Origin: JANPCX01 sp031431125
Lineage (GTDB): Bacteria > Pseudomonadota > Gammaproteobacteria > Burkholderiales > Burkholderiaceae_C
Direction: 5' to 3'
Assembly (NCBI GenBank): GCA_031431125.1
Contig: JANPCX010000045.1
Coordinates: forward strand, 62,001-126,000
Length of the DNA: 64,000 nt
The notes beneath the pieces are model-generated. The model did no database searches and had not been told where the DNA came from. It saw only the letters and a program-made list of their open reading frames with translations. A program made the position numbers and the translations under genes. Below are positions 34,878 to 44,319 of the stretch, piece by piece. Position 1 is the first letter of the stretch; every line of letters begins with the position of its first letter.

Positions 34878-35369
34878 TCAGCGGGCCCGTTTGACCCGCA
34901 GCAACTCGTCAAGGATCAACAACACGGCTCCAATGGAAATGGCGCTGTCAGCCACATTGAAGCTGGGGAAGTACCAACCCCAGCCGTGAACCTGAATGAA
35001 GTCAACCACATAACCGTGCAGCATGCGGTCAATCACATTGCCCAGCGCCCCGCCCATGATCAGGCTCAGTGCCAGGCTGAACATCCGCTGGGCATGGTGC
35101 TGGTAGAGCAACCACGTCATGAAGAGCGTGGCGGTCAGCCCCAGGCCAATGAAAAACCAGCGCTGCCAACCCGATGCACCTGCCAAGAAGGAGAAGGCCG
35201 CGCCGGTGTTGTGCACCCGAACCACGTTGAAAAACGAAGTGACATGGCGACTTTCACCGTACTGGAAGTAACCCAGGATCAATGTTTTGGTGAACTGGTC
35301 GAGCAAAATAATGACCAGCGCCAAAGCCAGCCAAGGCCACAGACTTTTGAAACCATTTGATTTGGCCAT
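34878..35369 (-). CDS. lspA: lipoprotein signal peptidase
   Basis: 163 residues with four membrane segments. The catalytic Asp pair is in GNVIDRMLHGYVVDF (about residues 109-123) and FNVADSAISIGAVLL (about 135-149), and an N-terminal DQFTKTLIL is conserved. It removes signal peptides from prolipoproteins such as Pal in this window. It follows ileS by 3 bases on the same strand, the standard ileS-lspA operon. Confidence 0.96.
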   Translation of the reverse strand: MAKSNGFKSLWPWLALALVIILLDQFTKTLILGYFQYGESRHVTSFFNVVRVHNTGAAFSFLAGASGWQRWFFIGLGLTATLFMTWLLYQHHAQRMFSLALSLIMGGALGNVIDRMLHGYVVDFIQVHGWGWYFPSFNVADSAISIGAVLLILDELLRVKRAR

Positions 35370-35372
35370 GGT

Positions 35373-38246
35373 TCAGGCGACCTTTCTTTCTTCGCCCGCG
35401 CCATAAAGGTTGCTGGTGCAGCGGCCACACAAGCCGGGGTGGGCGGCGTCGTGATCGACATCCTCTCGGTAATGCCAGCAGCGTTCGCATTTTTTTGCAG
35501 TGGCAGCTTTCACAGAGACCGACAAACTTTCAGCCACGGTGACGGTGACCTGGGACGTGATGGTGACGAACTTCAGATCGTCGCCCAAGCCCATCAGCAA
35601 GTCGGCAACCTCCTTTGGCGCGGCAATGGTGATCCACGCTTGCAAGGACGAGCCCAGTTGACCGCTGCTGCGCACTGCTTCAATGTTTTTGTTCACCACA
35701 TCACGCACTTCACGGATGCGTGCCCATTTCGCCAACAAGGCCTCGTCTTTCCAAGCTTCTACATCGCTGTAGACCTGCGTAAAGATCGATGGCGACGTCC
35801 CTGGCGAAAAAATTGGCCAGGCTTCTTCGGCGGTGAAACTCAAGAAGGGCGCCATCCAGCGCAACATGGCGTGTGTGATGTGCCACAGCGCGGTTTGTGC
35901 CGAGCGGCGTGCCAGGGACTGAGGCGCGGTGGTGTAGAGCCTGTCTTTGAGCACATCGAGGTAAAACGCGCCCAAGTCTTCGCTGCAATACACCTGCAGT
36001 TTGGCCACCACCGGGTGGAATTCGTAGACCTCGTAGTGGGCCAAGATGTCGGCCTGCAATGACGCGGCGCGGGCCAAGGCATAGCGGTCGATTTCCAGCA
36101 TGTCTTTGACGGGCACCAGGTCATGTGCCACGTCGAAGTCGCTGGTATTGGCCAGCAAAAAGCGCAAGGTGTTGCGGATGCGGCGGTAGGCGTCGACCAC
36201 ACGCGCCAGCACTTTGTCGTCGATGTTGAGGTCGCCCGAGTAGTCGGTGCTGGCCACCCAGAGGCGAATGATTTCTGCACCCAGCTTTTCGCTGACGGTT
36301 TGTGGGGCCACCACATTGCCCAAGCTTTTGCTCATCTTGCGGCCTTGGCCGTCGGTGGCAAAACCGTGGGTCAAGAGGCCTCGGTAGGGCGCGCGGTCTT
36401 CCAGTGCACACGCGATGAGCAGCGAGGAGTGGAACCAGCCCCGGTGTTGGTCGTGGCCTTCTAAGTACAAATCGGCCTCAGGCCCGCTTTCGTGGCGTTC
36501 GTTCGCGTGCGAGCCACGCAGCACGTGAGAGAAGGTGGAACCGGAATCGAACCAGACGTCCAGGATGTCGTTGCTCTTGGTGTACTGATCCGCCTCGTCA
36601 CCCAACCAGTCGGCCGGGTTGAGTGTGGACCAGGCTTCGATGCCGCCTTGTTCCACGAGAGCCGCAGCGCGGTCCATGAATTCCATGGTTTGGGGATGCA
36701 ACTCGCCGCTGTCTTTGTGCAAAAAGAAGGGCAGTGGCACGCCCCAGTTGCGCTGGCGGCTGATGCACCAGTCGGGGCGGTTGGCGATCATGTCGCGCAA
36801 GCGGGTGCGGCCGTTCTCTGGGTAGAAGGCGGTGGCGTCGATTGCATCCAAGGCCGACTGGCGCAGCGTTTTGGCGGCTTTGTATTGGGTGAACACGCCG
36901 GCGCTGCCGCCGCTGGCTTCGTCCATGCGCACAAACCACTGCGCGGCAGCACGGTAGATCACCGGAGTTTTGTGGCGCCAGCAGTGCGGGTAGCTGTGCA
37001 CGAGTTTGTCCGTCGCCATCAGGCGGCCCGCGTCCCGCAGGGTGTCGATGATGACGGGGCAGGCTTTCCAAATGTTTTGGCCACCAAACAAGGGCAGGGC
37101 GGCTTCATAGCTGCCATTGCCTTGCACCGGGTTCAAGATGTCGTCCAAAGCCATACCGTGGGCGCGGCAGGAGTTGAAGTCGTCCACACCATAGGCTGGC
37201 GCGGAGTGCACGATGCCGGTGCCGTCATCGGCGGTGGCGTAGTCGGCCAAGTAGACAGGGCTCAGACGTTTGTAGCCTTCATGCACATGGGCCAAGGGAT
37301 GGTGGAAGTTCACACCATCGAGTTTTTGACCCAAACAAGTGGCAAGGACCTGGCCCTTCAGGCCGAAGCGTTCCAAACACTTCTCGACCAAGCTGGCCGC
37401 CAGCACCAAGAGGCCTCTGTCGGTGTCGACCAAAGCGTATTCCAGCGCGGGGTTGAGGTTGAGGGCTTGGTTGGCCGGCAAGGTCCAGGCGGTGGTGGTC
37501 CAGATGACGGCGAAGGCGTCTTTTTGCAAGGCTGCTTGGCCAAATGCAGATGCCAAACGCTCGGGCTCGGCGCAAAGAAAGGCCACATCCAGGGTTTGTG
37601 ATGTTTTGTCGGCGTATTCGATCTCAAACTCGGCCAGTGAGGAGCCGCAGTCAAAACACCAGTAGATCGGCTTCAATCCGCGATAGACAAACCCGCGTTC
37701 CATCAACCGTTTGAGCACGCGGATTTCGCCCGATTCGTTGCCAAAGTCCATGGTGCGGTAGGGCCGGGCCCAGTCGCCCAGAACCCCTAGGCGTTTGAAG
37801 TCCGCCATTTGGCCAGCGATTTGTTCGGTGGCGTAAGCACGGCTCTTGGCTTGCACATCGGCGCGGGACAGGTTGCGGCCAAAGTTTTTTTCAATTTGGT
37901 TCTCGATGGGCAGGCCATGGCAGTCCCAGCCGGGCACGTAACGGGCGTCCATGCCTTTGAGCTGGCGTGCTTTGACGATCATGTCCTTGAGGACCTTGTT
38001 CACCGCATGGCCAATGTGGAGCTGGCCGTTGGCATAGGGCGGGCCATCGTGCAGCACAAACTTGGGGGCACTTTGCCGGGCTTGCCTGAGCTGGTCATAC
38101 AGACCCGCTTCATCCCAGGCCTTGACCCACGCCGGTTCACGTTTGGGCAGGTCGCCGCGCATCGGAAAGGCTGTGTCCGGCAGGTTCAGGGTGCTGCGGT
38201 AGTCCTTTGGCGCGGCTTGATCAGTAGTGGACATGGGAATGCTCAA
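35373..38246 (-). CDS. ileS: isoleucyl-tRNA synthetase
   Basis: 957 residues, class I aminoacyl-tRNA synthetase. Visible are the HIGH motif in DGPPYANGQLHIGHAVNK (about 66-83), the CP1 editing domain, KMSKSLGN (about 628-635) and a C-terminal zinc finger CERCWHYREDVDH...CGRC (about 913-938), typical of bacterial IleS that edits valine. A start 4 codons later is also possible. lspA is immediately downstream. ribF, normally adjacent, is separated here by an inserted gene on the other strand. Confidence 0.97.
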   Translation of the reverse strand: MSIPMSTTDQAAPKDYRSTLNLPDTAFPMRGDLPKREPAWVKAWDEAGLYDQLRQARQSAPKFVLHDGPPYANGQLHIGHAVNKVLKDMIVKARQLKGMDARYVPGWDCHGLPIENQIEKNFGRNLSRADVQAKSRAYATEQIAGQMADFKRLGVLGDWARPYRTMDFGNESGEIRVLKRLMERGFVYRGLKPIYWCFDCGSSLAEFEIEYADKTSQTLDVAFLCAEPERLASAFGQAALQKDAFAVIWTTTAWTLPANQALNLNPALEYALVDTDRGLLVLAASLVEKCLERFGLKGQVLATCLGQKLDGVNFHHPLAHVHEGYKRLSPVYLADYATADDGTGIVHSAPAYGVDDFNSCRAHGMALDDILNPVQGNGSYEAALPLFGGQNIWKACPVIIDTLRDAGRLMATDKLVHSYPHCWRHKTPVIYRAAAQWFVRMDEASGGSAGVFTQYKAAKTLRQSALDAIDATAFYPENGRTRLRDMIANRPDWCISRQRNWGVPLPFFLHKDSGELHPQTMEFMDRAAALVEQGGIEAWSTLNPADWLGDEADQYTKSNDILDVWFDSGSTFSHVLRGSHANERHESGPEADLYLEGHDQHRGWFHSSLLIACALEDRAPYRGLLTHGFATDGQGRKMSKSLGNVVAPQTVSEKLGAEIIRLWVASTDYSGDLNIDDKVLARVVDAYRRIRNTLRFLLANTSDFDVAHDLVPVKDMLEIDRYALARAASLQADILAHYEVYEFHPVVAKLQVYCSEDLGAFYLDVLKDRLYTTAPQSLARRSAQTALWHITHAMLRWMAPFLSFTAEEAWPIFSPGTSPSIFTQVYSDVEAWKDEALLAKWARIREVRDVVNKNIEAVRSSGQLGSSLQAWITIAAPKEVADLLMGLGDDLKFVTITSQVTVTVAESLSVSVKAATAKKCERCWHYREDVDHDAAHPGLCGRCTSNLYGAGEERKVA

Positions 38247-38365
38247 ATGAAAATGAAATATGGCGACGCAAAGCAGGTTGCGTTTCGGGTGGTGGCGGGT
38301 TGGCGACCTTGTTGCCGCGGGACGCTATCACCCGAGCGGGACGCACGATGGGTCAACGGCCCTGA

Positions 38366-38527
38366 GGAAACGCTGGACAAGTCCCCGCAGATGCGCGCGC
38401 CTCGAATCGGAATGGGCTGCAAGGCGAAAAGCACAGCAATACCTGAAGGTATTGCGAGCATTTTCAACGCCGCAGACCGCCCGAGTTCGAGGATGCGCGC
38501 GCTGCGAGGGACTTACTCAGCGTTTCC
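38366..38527. repeat. 162-bp inverted-repeat element upstream of ileS
   Basis: The 407-bp interval between ileS and the mipA-like gene holds an almost full-length palindrome. GGAAACGCTG at 38366 is matched by CAGCGTTTCC at 38527, followed inward by AAGTCCC / GGGACTT, CGCAG / CTGCG and CCTCGAA / TTCGAGG. The centre is GCAATACC-TGAA-GGTATTGC at 38436-38455. It has no ORF of its own and looks like a non-autonomous MITE-type element. Its central ~58 bases match the element at 60489-60594. Nothing else recognisable was seen in this interval. Confidence 0.75.
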
Positions 38528-38653
38528 CTAATTCGGTCGCGTGTGGTTTGGCGCTCGGTGGCGACGGCCAACAATCGGAAACAGCCGCTAAGCACAGATG
38601 CGGTACACAATGAAGTCATGCTGCATTCTATCGGGCCATGGCAAGGAGACAGA

Positions 38654-39595
38654 ATGAAGGGTGCCCGCGATGGGGCAAGGGTTTGGCGGGGGGGGCTCGG
38701 CGCGTCCAGACAAACCGTTCTGATGGCGATGCTGTTGTTGAGTGGCCTGGCCGCGGCGCAGGTGCCACTCGATGCGTCGTCCACCAGCCAAGCTCCCCAC
38801 AGGGGCACATCTTTGCCGCTCGTGGCGACAGCAGCGTCCGATCAAGCTGCGCGTAACCCGCGGTCTCGCAAGCTCGAAGGTGCCATCACATCGGTTGCAA
38901 GCTGGGGCCCGGACTACTTGGGGTCCGAGAAGTATGTCTGGTCGTTCAAACCCGGGCTGTTGTTGCGATACGGGCGGTGGACCGTCAGCAGCAATGGCAG
39001 TTTTGCCGCTCGAACCGACGACCCCAACGATTTGCCGCGCGGCCTGGGTTTGAATTTGTTGGGTGATCAGCATGATTGGGTGAAACTGTCGCTGAGGGTG
39101 GACAGCGGACGCCGGTCCAAGGGAATCAACGCGCTGCGAGGCATTGACGATGTTCCTCGGACGCTGCGCCTGCGTTTGTCCGCTCGGAAAGAGTGGGGTG
39201 AGGGCTGGGCCATAACGCCGGGTGTGAATATCGATTTGCTCAACAAAGGGGTAGGGCACACCGTCGATCTGTCGATGGGCAAAGACTGGCTGTTGACGTC
39301 CAAATTCAAGATGTCGATCTCCACCGGTCTGACCTGGGCGACGGGCGACTACATGCGAAGCTACTTTGGCGTCACGCCATTGGAATCCAGCGCCAGCGGT
39401 TATGCGGTCTATGAACCGAGCGCAGGCTTTCGAGACCTGCGCGTGGGCACAGGTTTGCGGTATGAAATCAACCAGCGCTGGGTGGCCGTGGCCCATGCCT
39501 CGGTGCAGAGGCTGGTCGGGCAGGCGGCCACCGGTCCCACCACCCAAGCCGTGACACAGTGGGGCGTTGGTGCGGGATTGGGCTGGCGGTTTTAG
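38654..39595 (+). CDS. MipA/OmpV family outer-membrane protein
   Basis: 313 residues from the ATG at 38654 (AAGGAG 6 bases upstream). A signal peptide runs to about residue 33 (MAMLLLSGLAAAQ), and the mature part has alternating beta strands. Family features include PDYLGSEKYVWSFKPGLLLRYGRWTVSSNG (about 71-100, shown in part), SLRVDSGRRSKGINALRGIDDVPRTLRLRL and the terminal aromatic WRF expected of an outer-membrane barrel. MipA scaffolds murein synthases in E. coli; OmpV homologues are porin-like. It lies on the opposite strand between ribF and ileS, overlapping the ribF end by 4 bases. Confidence 0.85.
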   Translation: MKGARDGARVWRGGLGASRQTVLMAMLLLSGLAAAQVPLDASSTSQAPHRGTSLPLVATAASDQAARNPRSRKLEGAITSVASWGPDYLGSEKYVWSFKPGLLLRYGRWTVSSNGSFAARTDDPNDLPRGLGLNLLGDQHDWVKLSLRVDSGRRSKGINALRGIDDVPRTLRLRLSARKEWGEGWAITPGVNIDLLNKGVGHTVDLSMGKDWLLTSKFKMSISTGLTWATGDYMRSYFGVTPLESSASGYAVYEPSAGFRDLRVGTGLRYEINQRWVAVAHASVQRLVGQAATGPTTQAVTQWGVGAGLGWRF

Positions 39596-40557
39596 GTCCC
39601 GTTCGCTGCAAACCAGGCTCGCGCCTCGGCGACGTCTGACGTGATGCCCGCAGTGAGGTCGGCGAGGGAGTCGTATCGCAACTCGTCGTGGAGCTTGTGC
39701 AGCAGGTCGACCCGTATGCACCGGCCATAACCCCCGTTGATGTCGAGCCCACCAGGCCAGTCCAAGCAATGCACCTCGAGCAGCACCCGCTTGCTTTCCT
39801 CGACCGTGGGGCGTACCCCTAGGCTTGCGACTGCGGCAACAGGTTTTTGGGTCAGACCGTGTACGCGGACCACAAAAATGCCTGCGGCGGCTGGGCGCGC
39901 GTGGCCAAAACGCAGATTGAGCGTGCGAAAGCCCAAGTCGCGGCCCAGCTTTCGACCATGGATCACATGGCCACTGATGCTGTAGGGACGGCCCAGCATC
40001 TGGGCGGCCTGTGCCATGTCGCCCGCCTGCAAGGCCTGGCGCACGGCCGAGCTGGACACCCGGTGGCCATGCACCTCGTAGCTGCGCATGCGTGCCACGT
40101 CAAAACCTTGTGACGCGCCGGCGGCGTCCAGCAAGTCGTAGTCCCCCGCCCGCTGTTTGCCAAATCGAAAGTCGTCGCCGACCAGCACATACCGAGAGTT
40201 CAGACCGGCTATCAGCACCTCGTCAATGAAAACTTGCGGCGACAGGCTCGCTAAGCGGCTGTCAAAGCGCATCACCACGACCTGATCAACGCCGCAGCGC
40301 TCCAACTCACTGAGTTTGTCGCGCAGCAAGGCAATGCGTGCCGGTGCGCCATCTTCTTTCCCAAGCAAACGCGCAAAGAAGTCACGGGGGTGGGGCTCGA
40401 ACGTGAGCACACAGCTGGGAACGCCGCGGTGCTGCGCTTCGCTGCGTAGCAACGCCAGCATGGCTTGGTGGCCGCGGTGCACGCCGTCGAAGTTGCCTAT
40501 GGTCAGCGCGCAGGCAGGCGCGATACCGGGGTGATGAAAGCCTCGAAAAACCTGCAT
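39592..40557 (-). CDS. ribF: bifunctional riboflavin kinase / FAD synthetase
   Basis: 321 residues. The N-terminal FMN adenylyltransferase half shows LTIGNFDGVHRGHQAML (about 19-35) and VGDDFRFGKQRAGDYDLL. The C-terminal flavokinase half shows RPYSISGHVIHGRKLGRDLGFRTLNL (about 185-210, shown in part) with the PTxN-like motif altered to RTLN. It makes FMN and FAD. Normally upstream of ileS and lspA in this group; the mipA-like gene now separates them. Confidence 0.94.
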   Translation of the reverse strand: MQVFRGFHHPGIAPACALTIGNFDGVHRGHQAMLALLRSEAQHRGVPSCVLTFEPHPRDFFARLLGKEDGAPARIALLRDKLSELERCGVDQVVVMRFDSRLASLSPQVFIDEVLIAGLNSRYVLVGDDFRFGKQRAGDYDLLDAAGASQGFDVARMRSYEVHGHRVSSSAVRQALQAGDMAQAAQMLGRPYSISGHVIHGRKLGRDLGFRTLNLRFGHARPAAAGIFVVRVHGLTQKPVAAVASLGVRPTVEESKRVLLEVHCLDWPGGLDINGGYGRCIRVDLLHKLHDELRYDSLADLTAGITSDVAEARAWFAANGT

Positions 40558-40564
40558 CTGTCAA

Positions 40565-41296
40565 TTATCTAGGGTCAACGCGGGCGGTGGGCACGATGTC
40601 ATGCGGCCCGTTCAACCAACGCCATTGGCCCGGCATCAGGTCTGCGGGCAATATCAAGTCTCCGAACTGACGGCGGTGTAGCCCCTCGACGCGGTTGCCC
40701 ACGGCTGCCACCATGCGCTTGACCTGGTGGTACTTGCCTTCGGTCAGGGTGAGTTGCAAACCAAAGAGTCCATCGGCTCGCTCACCGAGTGCTTGCGCCG
40801 CCGCGGCCTTGACCGGCACGGGATCGTCGAGCAGGGTCACGCCATCGAGCAAGGCCTGTACTTGGTCCGCGCTGACCGGGTGCTTGCACGCGGCCTCATA
40901 CACCTTGGGCACATGGTGTTTGGGCGAAATGAGGCGGTGGTTGAGCACCCCATCGTCAGTGAACAGCAAGAGCCCCGTGGTGTCCTCGTCCAGTCGACCG
41001 ATGCTTTGCACATCACGGCGACGCAGCGGTGCCGGCAGCAGGCTGTAGACGCTCGGGTGGTGTTTTGGTTTTTGCGAGCACTCGTGGCCGGCAGGTTTGT
41101 TCATCACCAGCAATGCTTTGGCGTGGTAACTCCAAACTTCGCCACGCACGGTGAAGGTCAAGCCCTCTGGGTCTACCTCTTCAAACGGGTCGTCGCGAAC
41201 CTGTCCACCCACGTTGACATGGCCCGAAAGAATCAAACCTTCACATTCGCGTCGAGCGCCAAAACCTTGAGAGAAGAGTACCTGGGACAGTTTCAT
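40565..41296 (-). CDS. rsuA: 16S rRNA pseudouridine(516) synthase
   Basis: 243 residues from the ATG at 41296. S4 domain at 1-60 (MKLSQVLFSQGFGARRECEGL), and the catalytic motif GRLDEDTTGLLLFTDDG (about 103-119) with the nucleophile Asp. RsuA-type C-terminus TEGKYHQVKRMVAAVGNRV. It modifies U516 of 16S rRNA. The L-x-x-Q start at an ATG 16 codons upstream is less typical. Located 8 bases before ribF on the same strand. Confidence 0.92.
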   Translation of the reverse strand: MKLSQVLFSQGFGARRECEGLILSGHVNVGGQVRDDPFEEVDPEGLTFTVRGEVWSYHAKALLVMNKPAGHECSQKPKHHPSVYSLLPAPLRRRDVQSIGRLDEDTTGLLLFTDDGVLNHRLISPKHHVPKVYEAACKHPVSADQVQALLDGVTLLDDPVPVKAAAAQALGERADGLFGLQLTLTEGKYHQVKRMVAAVGNRVEGLHRRQFGDLILPADLMPGQWRWLNGPHDIVPTARVDPR

Positions 41297-41359
41297 GAGA
41301 ACGAAGAAAGCGTGAATGTGCTGGGTGGCGATTGTCCACCCCATCGCGCAAGGTACCCG

Positions 41360-41941
41360 TCAACGTTGTCCTAGCACCCTTTGCACCAACGCGGCGGTGT
41401 TGTGCACGTTGTACTTCAGCAGCAGTTGGGCGCGGTACTTCTCCACCGTTCTGTGGCTCAAGCCCAGAGACTGGGCGGTTTGTTTGCTGGTCATGCCGCA
41501 CAGCAGACCACCCAGTACCTCGTGTTGCCTGGGTGAAAGTGCATCAGGTTCGGTGGCGCTGGCAATGGGCTCAAAAACCCAAGACGCCAAGGCAAAAGGG
41601 TCGTCGTTGTCCACCGCATGGCCGCGTGCGCGAAACCATTGCAAGCGACCATCACCCAGACGCATCAGGCGCTCGTCCAGCAAGTAGCCGTCTTGCCGCA
41701 TCAGGGCTTCACCGCGCTCTCCAATGCGCAGGAAGTCGGCGCGTGTGGGATAGAGCTGCTCAAAGCTGTGGCCTTCGATTTCATCCCGCGAACGTCCGAA
41801 CACCATGGCAAAACGGTCGTTGCACCAGGTGATGACACGCCTTCGTGACAGGCACAAGCCTTGCGGGCTCAGCTGCGCGGCCAAGGCCGCCGCAGCCGGG
41901 TCAGTCAAAGATGAAAACGGATGAGCGACGGCGGGCATCAT
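41360..41941 (-). CDS. PAS-LuxR transcriptional regulator
   Basis: 193 residues: a PAS domain at about 20-120 (WCNDRFAMVFGRSRDEIEGHSFEQLYP) and a C-terminal LuxR/GerE HTH at about 130-190 (SPRQHEVLGGLLCGMTSKQTAQSLGLSHRTVEKYRAQLLLKY, in part). No membrane segment or receiver. It is divergent from the 3-hydroxybutyrate-oligomer hydrolase gene, with an inverted repeat in the shared 194-bp region, so it may control that gene. Cofactor of the PAS domain unknown. Confidence 0.85.
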   Translation of the reverse strand: MMPAVAHPFSSLTDPAAAALAAQLSPQGLCLSRRRVITWCNDRFAMVFGRSRDEIEGHSFEQLYPTRADFLRIGERGEALMRQDGYLLDERLMRLGDGRLQWFRARGHAVDNDDPFALASWVFEPIASATEPDALSPRQHEVLGGLLCGMTSKQTAQSLGLSHRTVEKYRAQLLLKYNVHNTAALVQRVLGQR

Positions 41942-41997
41942 GGTGCAGCGTATCCTGGTGCTTTAGAAAAATGCCTCGCGTAATTGCTGGCGTATTC

Positions 41998-42030
41998 CTA
42001 CGACTGTCGTTGTCGGCAGTTGAATCGTAG
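41998..42030. promoter_or_regulatory. inverted repeat in the regulator/hydrolase intergenic region
   Basis: CTACGA (41998-42003) is mirrored by TCGTAG (42025-42030), with CTG/CAG inside each arm. The repeat covers the -35 and spacer of the likely hydrolase promoter, a suitable place for an operator of the adjacent PAS-LuxR regulator. Confidence 0.5.
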
Positions 42031-42038
42031 TCTATGTG
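42010..42038 (+). promoter_or_regulatory. promoter candidate for the oligomer hydrolase gene
   Basis: TTGTCG (42010-42015) and TATGTG (42033-42038) are 17 bases apart. Transcription would start near 42045, about 90 bases before the ATG. Confidence 0.5.
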
Positions 42039-42135
42039 GCTGCGGTGCATGTTGCTCAGACCCTGGTTGAAAGCGGATTCATCTGGCATGCACGGCGCCG
42101 CATGGTTCAAAACACAACATTCAGCGGAGACAAAC

Positions 42136-44298
42136 ATGGCTACTTTCAGTGCACGCAGGTTTCAATGGTGGGGTTTGACGAGTTTCGTTTTACTTGTTGC
42201 CTGTGGTGGTTCGGGCGGCGGAGCTGCCGTGAACCAGAAGCCCGATTTCCTCTCGGGTGCGATCAGCGAGAAAAATTATGACGGCGTCACCGACGATTTA
42301 CTCACTGCGGGCCTGGGGAAAACGGGCCTGGCTGGCGCCGCGCCCACCTATGTGAATGCTGCTGCGCCCACCGCGGCAGAGCTGCGCCGCAACGCCATCT
42401 ACAACAACTACCGTGCTTTGTTGGACTACACCGCTGGCGGGGGTTATGGCCTGCTCTACGGCCCCAATGTGGACAAAGATGGCCTGGTGTCCAGCGACGA
42501 AGGCCGTATTGCAGGAACCGAAACGGTGACCTATGCCGACGACGGCACCGGGCGCCAGAACGTGACCCTCATGGTGCAAGTGCCTGCCCGTTTTGACAAA
42601 ACGAATTCTTGCATCGTGACCGCCACGTCCTCCGGTTCCCGGGGCATCTATGGGGCCATAGGCACCGCAGGCGAATGGGGCCTGAAACGAGGCTGTGCGG
42701 TGGCTTACACCGACAAGGGATCGGGCAATGGATTCCACGACTTGGTGACCGATACCGTGACACGTCAGGACGGCACCGTGGGCAGTGCCAGCAGCCTGGG
42801 GACGGCCGCACTGTTTCGCGCCAACCTGACGTCCGGCGAGCAAAGCAGCTTCAATGCACTGTTCCCGAACCGAGTCGCCTACAAACATGCGCACTCCGAG
42901 CAAAACCCGGAGAAGGACTGGGGCCGGGACACTTTGCGCGCGGTGAAGTTCGCTTTCTATGTGCTGAACCAAAAGTTTGGTGACGTGGTGGACACACAGA
43001 CGGGTCAGCGCTCGGTGGTCATCAACTCGGCCAACACCTTGGTGATCGCGTCCTCGGTGTCCAACGGCGCAGGCGCTGCATTGGCTGCTGCGGAACAAGA
43101 CACGGAAGGTTTGATTGACGGGGTGGCGGTGACCGAACCCCAGGTTCAACCCTCCGGTACCGCGGGTTTGACCATCCGCCAAGGTGGCAACACCATTGGC
43201 ACGGTAGGCAAAGCATTGCCCGACTACTTCACCTTCGCCAACATCTACCAGCCTTGCGCTTCCCTGTCGGCCCAGGCTGGTTTGTCGCTGGCAGCGAATT
43301 TTTGGCCGGCTGCCTTTACCACTGCGGCCGAGAACCGCTGCGCTGGACTGAAGTCCAAGGGTTTGTTGACCGGGTCGACCCTCGCAGCCCAAGCCGACGA
43401 AGCCTTGCAAAAAATGCTGCAGTACGGCTGGCAGGCCGAGAGCAATTTCCTGCAGCAATCGCACTTTCGTTTTGCCACCAACTCCATTGCTGTGACCTAT
43501 GTCAACGCCCACGGGCGCTTCAAGGCCACCGACAATGTGTGCGGCTTCAGTTTTGCCAACACGAACGCGACCGGCGATGTTGTCGCCCAAGTCGCCGCCA
43601 CACAGGCCGGCCTCTTTGCCAGCGGCAATGGCGTACCACCGACCAGCGGGGTCAATGTGGTCTACAACGACTCGCTGGGCGGCGCAAAACTCGATTTCCT
43701 CGCCACCTCGCCCAGCACCAGTGCGGCCGATTTTGGCTTGGACGGCGCGCTTTGTTTGCGCTCCTTGGTCACTGGCAAGGATGCGGTGACGGGCAATGCG
43801 CTGACAGGCACGATCAAAGCACAGTCAGATCGTGTGATTGCGGGCATGCAAGAGGTGCAACTCAGCGCCAAATTGCGCGGCAAACCCGTGATCGTCGTGG
43901 CCGGCCGCAGCGACACCTTGATTCCGGTGAACCACGCGGCGCGTGCTTATGTCGGGCGGCATTTGGCGCAGGAGGCGGCGGGTTCTCAATTGCGTTACTA
44001 CGAGGTGACCAATGCACAGCACTTCGATACCTTCATCGCCTTTGGTGCGCTGCTCGGCTACGACAGCCGCTTCGTTCCCTTGCACCGCTATTTCAACCAG
44101 GCCATGGATTTGATGTACGCCCACTTGAAGAGTGGTGCTGCCTTGCCTGCGAGCCAAGTTGTTCGTACCACACCACGTGCGGTGAATGCTGGTGTGACGG
44201 CGGCCATCACCGCGGCCAACGTGCCACCGATCGCTGCGGCCCCTGTGGCCAACGATCAGATTGGTTTTGCGGGCAGCACGCTGACGGTTCCTGAGTGA
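42136..44298 (+). CDS. D-(-)-3-hydroxybutyrate oligomer hydrolase (lipoprotein-like)
   Basis: 720 residues from the ATG at 42136 (GGAGA upstream). Upstream in-frame starts would precede the signal and are rejected. The N-terminal signal ends in a lipobox-like LLVAC (Cys23) followed by a Gly/Ser run. The protein matches the OHB hydrolase family in length and in motifs: CIVTATSSGSRGIYGAIGTAGEWGL, RDTLRAVKFAFYVLN, and SSVSNGAGAAL around residue 310, which holds the presumed nucleophile Ser. It hydrolyses 3-hydroxybutyrate oligomers released from polyhydroxybutyrate, to monomer. Product is likely exported or periplasmic. The PAS-LuxR gene is divergent. Confidence 0.88.
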   Translation: MATFSARRFQWWGLTSFVLLVACGGSGGGAAVNQKPDFLSGAISEKNYDGVTDDLLTAGLGKTGLAGAAPTYVNAAAPTAAELRRNAIYNNYRALLDYTAGGGYGLLYGPNVDKDGLVSSDEGRIAGTETVTYADDGTGRQNVTLMVQVPARFDKTNSCIVTATSSGSRGIYGAIGTAGEWGLKRGCAVAYTDKGSGNGFHDLVTDTVTRQDGTVGSASSLGTAALFRANLTSGEQSSFNALFPNRVAYKHAHSEQNPEKDWGRDTLRAVKFAFYVLNQKFGDVVDTQTGQRSVVINSANTLVIASSVSNGAGAALAAAEQDTEGLIDGVAVTEPQVQPSGTAGLTIRQGGNTIGTVGKALPDYFTFANIYQPCASLSAQAGLSLAANFWPAAFTTAAENRCAGLKSKGLLTGSTLAAQADEALQKMLQYGWQAESNFLQQSHFRFATNSIAVTYVNAHGRFKATDNVCGFSFANTNATGDVVAQVAATQAGLFASGNGVPPTSGVNVVYNDSLGGAKLDFLATSPSTSAADFGLDGALCLRSLVTGKDAVTGNALTGTIKAQSDRVIAGMQEVQLSAKLRGKPVIVVAGRSDTLIPVNHAARAYVGRHLAQEAAGSQLRYYEVTNAQHFDTFIAFGALLGYDSRFVPLHRYFNQAMDLMYAHLKSGAALPASQVVRTTPRAVNAGVTAAITAANVPPIAAAPVANDQIGFAGSTLTVPE

Positions 44299-44319
44299 CC
44301 ATGTCCGTGCGACTGAATG

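Noticed and set aside
36492..37601. 369-codon plus-strand frame opposite ileS
   Set aside because: Antisense shadow; ileS shows continuous conserved motifs over the same interval.
42298..43590. 430-codon minus-strand frame opposite the oligomer hydrolase gene
   Set aside because: Antisense shadow with a low-complexity Gly/Val/His composition.
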